NCBI GenBank assembly: GCA_032160545.1
Contig: JAVHVN010000192.1
Coordinates: 1 to 14,395 of the forward strand
Origin: DATGFB01 sp032160545
GTDB lineage: Bacteria; Actinomycetota; Actinomycetes; Mycobacteriales; Jatrophihabitantaceae
Length of the DNA: 14,395 nt
Direction of reading: 5' to 3'
The notes under the pieces are model-generated. The model made no database searches, was not told the origin of the DNA, and saw nothing but the letters and a program-made list of their open reading frames with translations. Position 1 is the first letter of the stretch, and the number at the start of each line of letters is the position of its first letter. Shown here piece by piece: positions 1-7,458 of this stretch. A program made the translations under genes and the position numbers.

Positions 1-11
1 AGGTGAGCGGC

Positions 12-812
12 TCAGGCGTCGCGGTGCTTGATGAGAACGAAGGCGGCGATGATGGGTGCAAGGGCGTAAAGGCAGAGGACGCCGAGGCCAGTCCATGGCG
101 GAAGGGAGTCCTTGGTCGGCAGCACGGTGAGGATCTGGCTGCCAGCGTTCGCCGGCAGGTACTCGATGACGTCGTTGCGCCAGTTCGTGGGTAGCAGGTC
201 CGCGATCGCGGTCAGCGCGAAGAGGATGCCGAAGAAGGCCGAGAGCGCGCCCGCAGTGTGGCGGATCAGCGCGCCGAGGCCAAAACCCAGCATTCCGACG
301 GCCGTCAGATACAACCCCCCGCCGATGACCGCACGCAGCACTCCGGGATCGGCCAACGACGCACCGGCGCGGGCCCGGTGCAGAACCGCTTGTCCGATTC
401 CGAAGGTCAGGAAACTCGTGAGTTCGGAGATGGCGACCGTGCACGCGGCGAACACAGCGGCCTTTGCGGCGAGCATCGCGCGGCGTTGGGGCACCGCACC
501 CAGGGTCGCGCGGATCATGCCGGTGCCGTACTCGGAGCTGATGACGAGCACACCCAACGCGCCGATGGCGACCTGCGCGAGGTAGATGCCGTTGAGACTC
601 GTCAGCGTGGCGTCGAAACCGTCCGAACGCAGCGGATGTGCGGTGAGGTCGCGCTGCCAACGGATGCTCAGACCGATACCCAGCCCGGTCGTCGCAAGAA
701 CCGCCACGATCCCCGTCCAGTAGGTGGAGCGGACGGAGCGCAACTTGGTCCACTCCGAACGAATCAGGTTGCCGGCCCCGATGGTCGGGCGGCGGGTGAT
801 GGTCACGGTCAT
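12..812 (-). CDS. ABC-2 type transporter membrane subunit
   Basis: A 266-residue integral membrane protein, likely the permease half of an ABC exporter with the ATPase encoded just upstream. The N-terminus carries the SEWTKLRSVRSTYW stretch typical of actinobacterial ABC-2 permeases, followed by about six hydrophobic segments (near residues 35-50, 75-95, 115-140, 160-185, 188-207 and 240-260). The conserved family motif EYGTGMIRATLGAVPQRR lies after the second helix at about residue 94. The ATG start is only one base after the ATPase stop codon, so the two are almost certainly translated from one mRNA. The substrate cannot be read from the sequence; relatives export drugs, peptides or lipids. 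Family assignment is firm, substrate unknown. Confidence 0.9.
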   Translation of the reverse strand: MTVTITRRPTIGAGNLIRSEWTKLRSVRSTYWTGIVAVLATTGLGIGLSIRWQRDLTAHPLRSDGFDATLTSLNGIYLAQVAIGALGVLVISSEYGTGMIRATLGAVPQRRAMLAAKAAVFAACTVAISELTSFLTFGIGQAVLHRARAGASLADPGVLRAVIGGGLYLTAVGMLGFGLGALIRHTAGALSAFFGILFALTAIADLLPTNWRNDVIEYLPANAGSQILTVLPTKDSLPPWTGLGVLCLYALAPIIAAFVLIKHRDA

Positions 813-813
813 C

Positions 814-1725
814 TCAGGCCACCTCGGCGTGGAAGTCGACGCTGTCGCGCGTGAGCGACATGAAGGCGCTCTCCAGCGACGCCTCGACCGGCGTCAGCTC
901 GTGCAGGGCGATCGAGTGGTGGGCGGCGAGATCACCGATCTCCGCGGGGGTGAGGCCATGGACCTGCAACCGATCCGATTCCGGCGCACGCTCGATGTCC
1001 GCGCCGGCGCCGGTGAGAATCGCGGCCAGCTGTGCCGCACTCGGGGACGCGACCGAGACCTCGGCTCTCGACCCACGGCGGATGATCTCGGCGACGCTCG
1101 CGTCGGCGATGAGGCGACCCTGCCCGATCACGATGAGGTGGTCCGCGGTCAGTTCCATTTCGCTCATGAGATGGCTCGAGACGAAGACCGTCCGACCCTC
1201 TGCGGCGAGGCTGCGCAACAGCGTGCGGATCCACAGGATGCCCTCGGGATCGAGCCCGTTGACCGGCTCGTCGCACAGGATTACCGGCGGATCGCCGAGC
1301 AGCGCGGCCGCGAGTCCGAGTCGCTGGGCCATTCCGAGCGAGAAACCCTTCGTTCGTCGCCGGGCGACCGATTCCAGGCCGACCAGTTCGAGCACTTCGT
1401 GCACGCGCCTCCGCCCGATGCCGTTGCTTTGTGCGAGGCACAGCAGATGGTCGACGGCCCGCCGCCCGCCGTGCGTGGCTCGCGTCTCGAGAACGGTGCC
1501 GACCTCGAACAGCGGCCGCCTGATCGAGGCGAACGGCCTACCTGCTATTCGTGCGATACCCGAAGTCGGCACGTCCAGCCCGACGATCATGCGCATGGTG
1601 GTGGACTTGCCGGCACCGTTGGGTCCGAGAAAACCCGTCACGCGGCCCGGTTGGATTCTGAAGCTGAGATCGTCGACCGCTCGGGTCGACCCGTAGTGCT
1701 TGCTCAGCTGGCTGACTTCGATCAT
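814..1725 (-). CDS. ABC transporter ATP-binding protein (BcrA/drug-export type)
   Basis: A 303-residue ATPase that would power the adjacent permease. Walker A is GPNGAGKST (residues 34-42), the signature helix reads FSLGMAQRL (about 128-136, a non-canonical LSGGQ common in this exporter branch), Walker B plus D-loop is VILCDEPVNGLDP (148-160), and the switch histidine is H185 in SSHL. The GTVLET segment near residue 77 is typical of actinobacterial drug/bacteriocin exporters. After about residue 215 a C-terminal extension follows that is usual in this class. I start at MIEVSQLSKHYG (ATG at 1725), because the reading frame further upstream is antisense to furA. A weak AGGGTGG sits just before this ATG. 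First gene of a two-gene operon, divergent from furA. Confidence 0.92.
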   Translation of the reverse strand: MIEVSQLSKHYGSTRAVDDLSFRIQPGRVTGFLGPNGAGKSTTMRMIVGLDVPTSGIARIAGRPFASIRRPLFEVGTVLETRATHGGRRAVDHLLCLAQSNGIGRRRVHEVLELVGLESVARRRTKGFSLGMAQRLGLAAALLGDPPVILCDEPVNGLDPEGILWIRTLLRSLAAEGRTVFVSSHLMSEMELTADHLIVIGQGRLIADASVAEIIRRGSRAEVSVASPSAAQLAAILTGAGADIERAPESDRLQVHGLTPAEIGDLAAHHSIALHELTPVEASLESAFMSLTRDSVDFHAEVA

Positions 1726-1822
1726 GAGCGCCACCCTGCTGCACCCGCGGCCGAAGCGCCTCAGTGGTCCCCCTGACATCACCCTGAACTTCACCGAGCG
1801 AGCAGAGGTCCGCCGCCCAGTC

Positions 1823-1852
1823 TTGACTGAATCCAGACTATGGCGCCAGACT
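1823..1852 (+). promoter_or_regulatory. furA promoter with probable FurA operator
   Basis: A TTGACT -35 box (1823-1828) is followed after 18 bases by CAGACT (1847-1852, a weak TANNNT-like -10). This puts the expected transcription start at or next to the furA GTG (1859), that is, a leaderless mRNA, as known for mycobacterial furA. A direct repeat CCAGACT occurs at 1833-1839 and 1846-1852, 13 bases apart, overlapping the -10. The position suits autorepression by FurA. Promoter and operator roles are inference from sequence and from the known mycobacterial system. Confidence 0.6.
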
Positions 1853-1858
1853 GCCTTC

Positions 1859-2365
1859 GTGCCCACGACGCCAGACCTCCAGCGCACCTTGCGTGCAGCA
1901 GGTCTTCGGGTCACCCGTCCCCGTATGTCGGTACTCGGCGCGGTGTACGCCCACCCGCACGCCGACACCGACAAGCTCATCGGCCTGGCGCGGCAAGATA
2001 TTGGCGAGGTCTCTCGCCAGGCCGTGTACAACGTCCTGCACACCTTGACGTCCGCGGGTCTGGTCCGTCGCATCGAGCCGGCCGGCTCCGTTGCCCGGTA
2101 CGAGTCACGGGTGGGCGACAACCACCACCATCTCGTGTGCCGGTCCTGCGGCGCCATCACGGACGTCGACTGTGCGGTGGGCGAAACGCCGTGCCTGACC
2201 GCCTCGGACGATCACGGCTACGCGGTCGACGAGGCCGAGGTGGTCTATTGGGGCGTGTGCTTCGACTGCTCCGCCTTGCCCCATCGCAGCGAACCACCCG
2301 GCACCCACAGCACCGACAACGCCGAGAACACCCATCGCCTAACCCGGAAGGACCCTCGTGTCTGA
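1859..2365 (+). CDS. furA: FurA, Fur-family redox/metal-responsive repressor
   Basis: A 168-residue Fur-family transcriptional repressor, the usual regulator of katG in actinomycetes. It has a winged helix with recognition region SRQAVYNVLHTLTSAGLV (residues 52-69), then SVARYESRVGDNHHH and two CxxC pairs, C94-C97 and C134-C137, which in this family bind structural zinc; H89-H91 belong to the metal-sensing region. The stretch around TDVDCAVGETPCLTASD closely matches what I recall of mycobacterial FurA. The start chosen is GTG at 1859, because the sequence before it is non-homologous leader and a promoter lies there. The C-terminal tail from about residue 142 is longer and more polar than in mycobacterial FurA. 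The stop overlaps the katG start by eight bases, so the two are translationally linked. Confidence 0.94.
   Translation: MPTTPDLQRTLRAAGLRVTRPRMSVLGAVYAHPHADTDKLIGLARQDIGEVSRQAVYNVLHTLTSAGLVRRIEPAGSVARYESRVGDNHHHLVCRSCGAITDVDCAVGETPCLTASDDHGYAVDEAEVVYWGVCFDCSALPHRSEPPGTHSTDNAENTHRLTRKDPRV
2346..2352 (+). promoter_or_regulatory. Ribosome binding site of katG
   Basis: GGAAGGA lies five bases before the GTG at 2358 and inside the last furA codons. It decides the GTG as katG start and shows that katG has its own initiation site despite overlapping furA. Confidence 0.75.
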
Positions 2366-4532
2366 GAGCGAAAACCCAGCCATACCGTCCCCGACGCCCA
2401 AGACGACCAGGCCGAGGACGAACGAGGACTGGTGGCCGAACCAGCTCAACCTGCGCGTCCTGCACCAGCACGGCCCTCAAAGCAACCCGATGGGTGCGGA
2501 CTTCGACTACGCCGAGCAGTTCAAGAACCTTGACGTGGCGGCGCTGAAGAAGGACATCTTCGACGTGATGACCACGTCGCAGGAGTGGTGGCCCGCCGAC
2601 TACGGGCACTATGGCCCGCTGTTCATCCGAATGAGCTGGCACGCTGCCGGCACCTACCGCATCGCAGACGGGCGCGGCGGTGGCGGCCAGGGCGCGCAGC
2701 GTTTCGCCCCACTCAACAGCTGGCCGGACAACGCCAACCTCGACAAGGCACGCCGGCTGCTGTGGCCCGTCAAGCAGAAGTACGGCAACAAGATCTCGTG
2801 GGCCGACCTTCTGGTCTTCGCCGGCAACTGTGCCCTCGACTCGATGGGGTTCAGGACGTTCGGCTTCGGGTTCGGCCGCCCGGACGTGTGGGAGCCCGAA
2901 GAGATCTTCTGGGGACCTGAGGACACCTGGCTCGGCGACGCGCGCTACAGCGGTGAGCGCGAGCTGTCCGGACCGCTCGGCGCGGTGCAGATGGGCCTGA
3001 TCTACGTCAACCCGGAGGGCCCGAACGGCAATCCCGACCCACTGGCCGCCGCCCGCGACATCCGAGAGACGTTCGCCCGAATGGCGATGAACGACGAGGA
3101 GACGGTCGCGCTGATCGTGGGCGGCCACTCCTTCGGCAAGACCCACGGGGCCGGCAACCCCGACCTCGTCGGCCCCGAGCCCGAGGCCGCCCCGCTCGAG
3201 GAGCAGGGCCTCGGCTGGCGCAACGCGTACGGCAGCGGCAAGGCCGGCGACGCGATCACCAGTGGCCTCGAAGGCGCCTGGACGACGACGCCGACCCGGT
3301 GGAGCAACGGATTCCTCGACAACCTCTACAACTACGACTGGGAGCTGGCGACCAGTCCGGCCGGCGCGAAGCAGTGGAAGCCCAAGAACTCGGAGGCCCA
3401 GGGCACCGTGCCCGACGCCCATGACCCGGCCAAACGACACGCCCCGACGATGCTGACGACCGACCTCGCGCTCAAGGTCGACCCGATCTACGGCGAGATC
3501 ACCAAGCGCTTCCACGAGAACCCCGACCAGGTGGCCGACGCGTTCGCCAAGGCGTGGTTCAAGCTGCTGCACCGCGACATGGGCCCGCGCTCGCGCTACC
3601 TCGGCCCGTGGATCCCCGAGCCGCAGCTGTGGCAGGACCCGGTGCCCGACGTCGACCACGACCTGGTCAGCGACGCCGACGTTGCGGCGCTCAAGGCCAA
3701 GCTGCTGGACTCCGGGCTGTCGATCTCGCAGCTGGTCACCACCGCGTGGGCCTCGGCCGCCAGCTTCCGTGGCACCGACAAGCGCGGCGGCGCCAACGGT
3801 GCCCGGATCCGGCTCGCGCCGCAGAAGGACTGGACGGTCAACAGCCCGGCCGAGCTCGCGACCGTGCTGCAGACCCTGGAGCGGGTGCAACAGGAGTTCA
3901 ACAGCGCGCAGTCCGGCGGGACGCGGATCTCGCTCGCCGACCTGATCGTCCTGGGCGGCTGCGCGGCCGTCGAGCAGGCCGCGAAGAGCGCCGGGCACGG
4001 GATCACCGTGCCGTTCGCGCCGGGGCGCACGGATGCGTCGCAGGAGCAGACCGACGTCGAGACGTTCGCGGTGCTGGAGCCGGCGGCTGACGGGTTCCGC
4101 AACTACCTGCGCGCTGGGGAGAAGCTGTCGCCCGAGACGTTGATGCTCGACCGTGCCAACATGCTGACGCTGACGGCTCCGGAGATGACGGTGCTGGTCG
4201 GCGGTCTGCGAGTTCTCAAGGCGGGGCACTGCGAGCACGGCAGCTTCACCGACCGGCCCGAGACCCTGACCAGCGACTTCTTCGTGAACCTGCTCGCCAC
4301 GAGTGCGCAGTGGACGGCCTCGGCGACGGACGAGAACGTCTACGAGCTGCGCGATGGCGCGGGCACGGTCACGCGCACCGCGACCGCCGTGGACCTCGTC
4401 TTCGGTTCGAACTCGCAGCTGCGCGCGATCGCCGAGGTGTACGCGAGCAGCGACTCGAGCGAGAAGTTCGTCCGCGACTTCGTCGCTGCGTGGAGCAAGG
4501 TCATGAACCTGGATCGGTTCGACCTTCGCTGA
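2358..4532 (+). CDS. katG: Catalase-peroxidase KatG
   Basis: A 724-residue bifunctional haem catalase-peroxidase that removes hydrogen peroxide and organic peroxides in the cytoplasm. Distal-pocket residues R91, W94 and H95 lie in RMSWHAAGTYR; the Met-Tyr-Trp crosslink unique to KatG is complete (W94, Y216, M242); D124 of the substrate channel is present; and proximal haem ligand H257 is in GGHSFGKTHGAG. Up to this region numbering is offset by 13 from M. tuberculosis KatG. S302 corresponds to the well-known S315. The mobile arginine is in HRDMGPRSRYLGP (about R406). Length and the duplicated C-terminal peroxidase-like domain are normal for the family. It starts with GTG, overlapping the furA stop, and is followed by a strong hairpin. 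Expression is expected to be relieved of FurA repression by peroxide. Confidence 0.98.
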   Translation: MSESENPAIPSPTPKTTRPRTNEDWWPNQLNLRVLHQHGPQSNPMGADFDYAEQFKNLDVAALKKDIFDVMTTSQEWWPADYGHYGPLFIRMSWHAAGTYRIADGRGGGGQGAQRFAPLNSWPDNANLDKARRLLWPVKQKYGNKISWADLLVFAGNCALDSMGFRTFGFGFGRPDVWEPEEIFWGPEDTWLGDARYSGERELSGPLGAVQMGLIYVNPEGPNGNPDPLAAARDIRETFARMAMNDEETVALIVGGHSFGKTHGAGNPDLVGPEPEAAPLEEQGLGWRNAYGSGKAGDAITSGLEGAWTTTPTRWSNGFLDNLYNYDWELATSPAGAKQWKPKNSEAQGTVPDAHDPAKRHAPTMLTTDLALKVDPIYGEITKRFHENPDQVADAFAKAWFKLLHRDMGPRSRYLGPWIPEPQLWQDPVPDVDHDLVSDADVAALKAKLLDSGLSISQLVTTAWASAASFRGTDKRGGANGARIRLAPQKDWTVNSPAELATVLQTLERVQQEFNSAQSGGTRISLADLIVLGGCAAVEQAAKSAGHGITVPFAPGRTDASQEQTDVETFAVLEPAADGFRNYLRAGEKLSPETLMLDRANMLTLTAPEMTVLVGGLRVLKAGHCEHGSFTDRPETLTSDFFVNLLATSAQWTASATDENVYELRDGAGTVTRTATAVDLVFGSNSQLRAIAEVYASSDSSEKFVRDFVAAWSKVMNLDRFDLR

Positions 4533-4544
4533 TCCGCCGCTCGT

Positions 4545-4585
4545 CAGGGCGATCCGGCCGCGGGTGATGCGGCCGGATCGCCCTG
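4545..4585. terminator. Perfect 17-bp hairpin between convergent genes
   Basis: CAGGGCGATCCGGCCGC (4545-4561) is exactly complementary in reverse to 4569-4585, with a seven-base loop. There is no T-run on the katG side. It lies 12 bases after the katG stop and 17 bases beyond the end of the convergent phosphodiesterase gene, so it probably ends transcription from both sides. GC-rich hairpins without U-tracts are common terminators in actinomycetes. Confidence 0.8.
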
Positions 4586-4602
4586 GCTGTGCTGCGGTCC
4601 GG

Positions 4603-6333
4603 TCAGCTGACCGGCAGCACCTTCGTGTGCTCGACCTGTACTGCCTGCAGCGCGTTCGGATCGAGCCCGAGCAGCTTCAGGATCGTCGGGGCGATCTGCG
4701 TCGTCAGCACGGGACCACTGCCCACCGCACCGGCCTTGATCGTCGCGCCCGACACCACGAGCGGGACGTTGCGGTCGTCGGCCGCCGCCCCGCCGTGCTC
4801 CGCGATCTTGGCAACGCCGCCGGTGTAGACCACGCCATGCTGCGCGATCCCGACCAGGTCAGGAGCGTGGCTGTCGCCGACCGGAGCGCCGAACTGGGCG
4901 TCGGCCTGCGCTCCCGTGTAGACGGCAGTCAGACCCGAGGCGGTGACAGAGGTCGAGTACGTCCCCTTCGGGTCGTCGATCTTGTTGGCCGGCGCCGAGT
5001 GGTTCAGCAGGTAGGACTTCGCGAAGCCCTCTGCCGCCGGGCTGTGATCCGAGAGCCACACCAGCATGCCGTCGTCATCGACGGAGAAGGCCACGAGCGG
5101 CGCCGCGTTCGGGTGGTTCGCAGCCCACGCCGCGTCCATCGCCGAGATGATCGCTGCGTCGTCGACGCGGCGCAGCAGCGTGGGGTCGATCGGCGACTGC
5201 CCGTGCTTCGCCGACAGGATGATCGCGGTGCTGTTCGTCAGCCCCTTGTTGGCGATCTCGGCCTGCAGGCGCCCGACCTGGGTGTCGATGTAGTCCAGTG
5301 CTTGTGACAGCAGCGGCCCGGGCGTGCCGTCGGCGTTGTAGCCACCGTGCAGGCCGTCCGACACCGGCAGCTTCTCGGCCGTCGAGACGGTCTGGAAGTT
5401 CATGCCGAAGATCGCGGGTGCGCCGACAGCGCGGGTACGGGAGTGGTCGTAGCCGTCGATCTCGTTGATCAGCGCGGCGACCTTCGTGCTGTCGTACACC
5501 TGCGTGAGCGCGTTGTCGGTCGTCCAGTCGTCGCCCGCGTTGTCGGCGACACTGTTGATCTCGGGCGTGAAGAGGTCCTGGATGCCGGTTCCGGACGGCC
5601 CGTCGAGGATCTCGTAGGCGGGATGCTTGTCCGACCAGGCCGTCCGCAGGCCATGTGCGCGCGCGACGTTGAAGACGGTGTTCACCCGGATGTACTGGTG
5701 CGGGTAGACAGGCGTGCAGGTTGCGGGGTCGACCGGCAGCGCCGCCGGATCGAGCAGCGACTGCGGTGTCGGCGTCATCTTCAGGATCGCCTGGGTGATC
5801 GCGCTCGCCTGTGCCACGGTCTGCGCCTCGGTGTTCGTCGGCAGCGCCTGCAACGCCGGGTCCGTCAAGCCCTGTCCCGCGTCGAGCGTGATCGGGTTCT
5901 GCGAGCGGTCGGCAGCCTCCGTCCACGGCACCTCGGTGCCACCCGGCGTGGTCGTGCAGTCTTTCGTCCCCGGGGGCAGCAATTGGTGGTTGTAGGTGTC
6001 GTCGTAGTAGACCCCGGTCGTCCCGGCGCCGCCGCCGGTGAGTTGCGCGATCATCCCCGGGAACGAGTCGGACGGGAATGTCGTCTGCGCACTCGTGAAC
6101 TCGGTACCGGCGTTCACCAGCGACGCGAGCGCCGAGTGCGGGTGCGCCGCGACGTAGCCGGCCAGATCACTCTGGTGCATTCCGTCGATCGACAGCACCA
6201 ACACGTGATCGACGCGTGGATGTTTTTGGCTGGACGAGACTGCGTTTGCGTTGCTCGGGCCGGTAGCGGCGAGCAGCGCAACCGCGAGACCAGCGGTGCC
6301 GACAACTCCGGCAGCAACAGAACGACGTGGCAT
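4603..6333 (-). CDS. Secreted alkaline phosphatase-family phosphodiesterase
   Basis: A 576-residue exported hydrolase of the alkaline phosphatase superfamily (type I phosphodiesterase/nucleotide pyrophosphatase-like). An N-terminal signal peptide (MPRR, then a hydrophobic run to about residue 25) probably ends after ANA at residue 31. Metal-binding and catalytic elements appear in family order: D50 in LSIDGMH, the FPSDSFPGM segment (88-94) where S90 or a neighbour should be the nucleophile, SDKHPAYEIL (234-243), SAKHGQSPID (375-383), and AEHGG with DDRNVPLVV (511-527). The LSAKHG form replaces the DHG seen in classical members. The ATG at 6333 is preferred over the in-frame start at 6357 because of a strong ribosome binding site and a better signal peptide. 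Substrate is unknown. It is monocistronic and convergent with katG. Confidence 0.88.
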   Translation of the reverse strand: MPRRSVAAGVVGTAGLAVALLAATGPSNANAVSSSQKHPRVDHVLVLSIDGMHQSDLAGYVAAHPHSALASLVNAGTEFTSAQTTFPSDSFPGMIAQLTGGGAGTTGVYYDDTYNHQLLPPGTKDCTTTPGGTEVPWTEAADRSQNPITLDAGQGLTDPALQALPTNTEAQTVAQASAITQAILKMTPTPQSLLDPAALPVDPATCTPVYPHQYIRVNTVFNVARAHGLRTAWSDKHPAYEILDGPSGTGIQDLFTPEINSVADNAGDDWTTDNALTQVYDSTKVAALINEIDGYDHSRTRAVGAPAIFGMNFQTVSTAEKLPVSDGLHGGYNADGTPGPLLSQALDYIDTQVGRLQAEIANKGLTNSTAIILSAKHGQSPIDPTLLRRVDDAAIISAMDAAWAANHPNAAPLVAFSVDDDGMLVWLSDHSPAAEGFAKSYLLNHSAPANKIDDPKGTYSTSVTASGLTAVYTGAQADAQFGAPVGDSHAPDLVGIAQHGVVYTGGVAKIAEHGGAAADDRNVPLVVSGATIKAGAVGSGPVLTTQIAPTILKLLGLDPNALQAVQVEHTKVLPVS

Positions 6334-6337
6334 CGAT

Positions 6338-6345
6338 CCTCCTCC
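6338..6345 (-). promoter_or_regulatory. Ribosome binding site of the phosphodiesterase gene
   Basis: GGAGGAGG on the minus strand, four bases before the ATG at 6333. It fixes the start of the secreted phosphodiesterase at MPRRS rather than eight codons upstream. Confidence 0.8.
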
Positions 6346-6598
6346 GGCGACGGCCACCCTGACCGTGCCGGGATCGTTACTAATCGCAGTGCTATTCGAG
6401 CTTTCGTCCGTTGCGCGAACACGAGGTGAACTGTCCAGCCGGGTCGCTCAGGCCGCTGTCATCCTCGGAAACTGCTGTGGATACCGACGGGCGACGAATC
6501 GCGGTGGACGAGAAGCGTTCGACCGGCGTAACGACCTCCACAGCCTGGAACCACGTCCCGCACAGGGAAGCACGAGTTCGAGCGTATTCGCTGGAGTG

Positions 6599-7381
6599 AT
6601 GCGAACCAGCACGGGCGCCGTCATCTCGGTGTCGCCCGCGTTCGGCAGCGAACGGTCGGGCCAGGCCTGTCGCACGTCGCCGCGCCGCGTGGCGGTGCGC
6701 GTTCTGTGCTCACTTCGGGCCGTGCCCCTGACCGCCGTCCTGGTGATCGGCCTCCTGGTCTCGGCCGGGCTGCTCGATACCAATCCCGGGGACCTCGCCG
6801 CGGTCGTGTCGTGGACGTCCACGAACCTGCACAACCTGGCACGTCATCCGGTCGCGGCGATGCTGGCCAGCGTCTTCATCGTGCCGGGAGCACAGGCCGC
6901 GCAGATCGTGATCATCGCCGGTGCGGGTGCGGCGCTCGAACGCCGCATCGGTGTCGCACGGACAGTGCTGGTCGCGCTGAGCGGCCAGGTGCTCGCCACC
7001 CTGCTGACCGAGTACGGCGCCGACGTCGGCGCGCATCTGCATCTGTGGGCGTCGTCGGCGGCCGACCGCCCCGATGTCGGCGTGTCGTACCTGATGTTTT
7101 CGGTGCTCGCCGCCAGCTGCCTGTTGCTGACGGGCAGAGCGAGAGCCCTGGGAGTCGCCGCCACTGGCGCGGGGGCATCGATCCTGTTCCTGCTGTCGCC
7201 AGGTATGACCTCGACCGGGCACCTGCTGTCAATCGCTCTCGGCCTTGCGGCGATGCAGCTGGCACGACGTCACCGTCGCGCAACCGGCCCGGTGCCAGTA
7301 CGCCCACCGCAGGCGACGTGGGCACGCGGTCTCCGCCGACACGGGTCGGCCGAGTTGCGCTGGACGCCCGCGCACCGGTGA
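6599..7381 (+). CDS. Rhomboid-like integral membrane protein
   Basis: About 260 residues with roughly six transmembrane segments and a rhomboid-like layout. The pattern NLHNLARHPVAAMLASVF (residues 76-93), a second helix with ERRIG at its end (114-118), DVGVSYLMFSVLAAS (159-173) and a late TGHLLSIALG (206-215) matches the actinobacterial rhomboid-like family that I recall. In true rhomboid proteases the serine is in GxSG and the histidine in the last helix. Here S163 is in GVSY and H208 in GHLL, so serine and histidine are both present but the glycine after the serine is not. Activity is therefore uncertain. The start is also uncertain: the ATG at 6599 has only a poorly spaced GGAG, and GTG codons further in are possible. 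The tail after residue 222 is basic and cytoplasmic. Confidence 0.75.
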   Translation: MRTSTGAVISVSPAFGSERSGQACRTSPRRVAVRVLCSLRAVPLTAVLVIGLLVSAGLLDTNPGDLAAVVSWTSTNLHNLARHPVAAMLASVFIVPGAQAAQIVIIAGAGAALERRIGVARTVLVALSGQVLATLLTEYGADVGAHLHLWASSAADRPDVGVSYLMFSVLAASCLLLTGRARALGVAATGAGASILFLLSPGMTSTGHLLSIALGLAAMQLARRHRRATGPVPVRPPQATWARGLRRHGSAELRWTPAHR

Positions 7382-7397
7382 TTCGCGTAGCGAGCGC

Positions 7398-7413
7398 TAG
7401 GATATGATTCCTA
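7398..7413 (+). promoter_or_regulatory. Palindrome over a putative -10 box
   Basis: TAGGA (7398-7402) and TCCTA (7409-7413) form an inverted repeat around TATGAT (7403-7408), which itself resembles a -10 box. It lies about 46-61 bases before the start of the NmrA-like gene, and no good -35 is visible. This is the layout of a repressor operator covering a promoter; the cognate regulator is unknown. Confidence 0.4.
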
Positions 7414-7444
7414 TGGCGAATCGTTCAGACGCGAATGGATTGTC

Positions 7445-7454
7445 GGAGGGAAGG
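7445..7454 (+). promoter_or_regulatory. Ribosome binding site of the NmrA-like gene
   Basis: GGAGGGAAGG lies just before the ATG at 7459 and decides that start over the in-frame ATG at 7435, which lies upstream of this purine run. Confidence 0.75.
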
Positions 7455-7458
7455 CCCT

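Noticed and set aside
1726..2160. N-terminal extension of the ABC ATPase frame by about 145 codons
   Set aside because: The extension runs antisense through furA and has no ABC-like content. MIEVSQLSKHYG at 1725 is a normal start for this family.
2157..4238. Long open frame on the minus strand opposite katG (693 codons)
   Set aside because: It has an arginine/valine-rich low-complexity composition and no domain, and katG on the other strand is beyond doubt. Such frames are common in GC-rich DNA.
6251..6598. Upstream extension of the rhomboid-like frame
   Set aside because: The first part is antisense to the signal peptide region of the phosphodiesterase gene, and the rest is polar and unlike the family.
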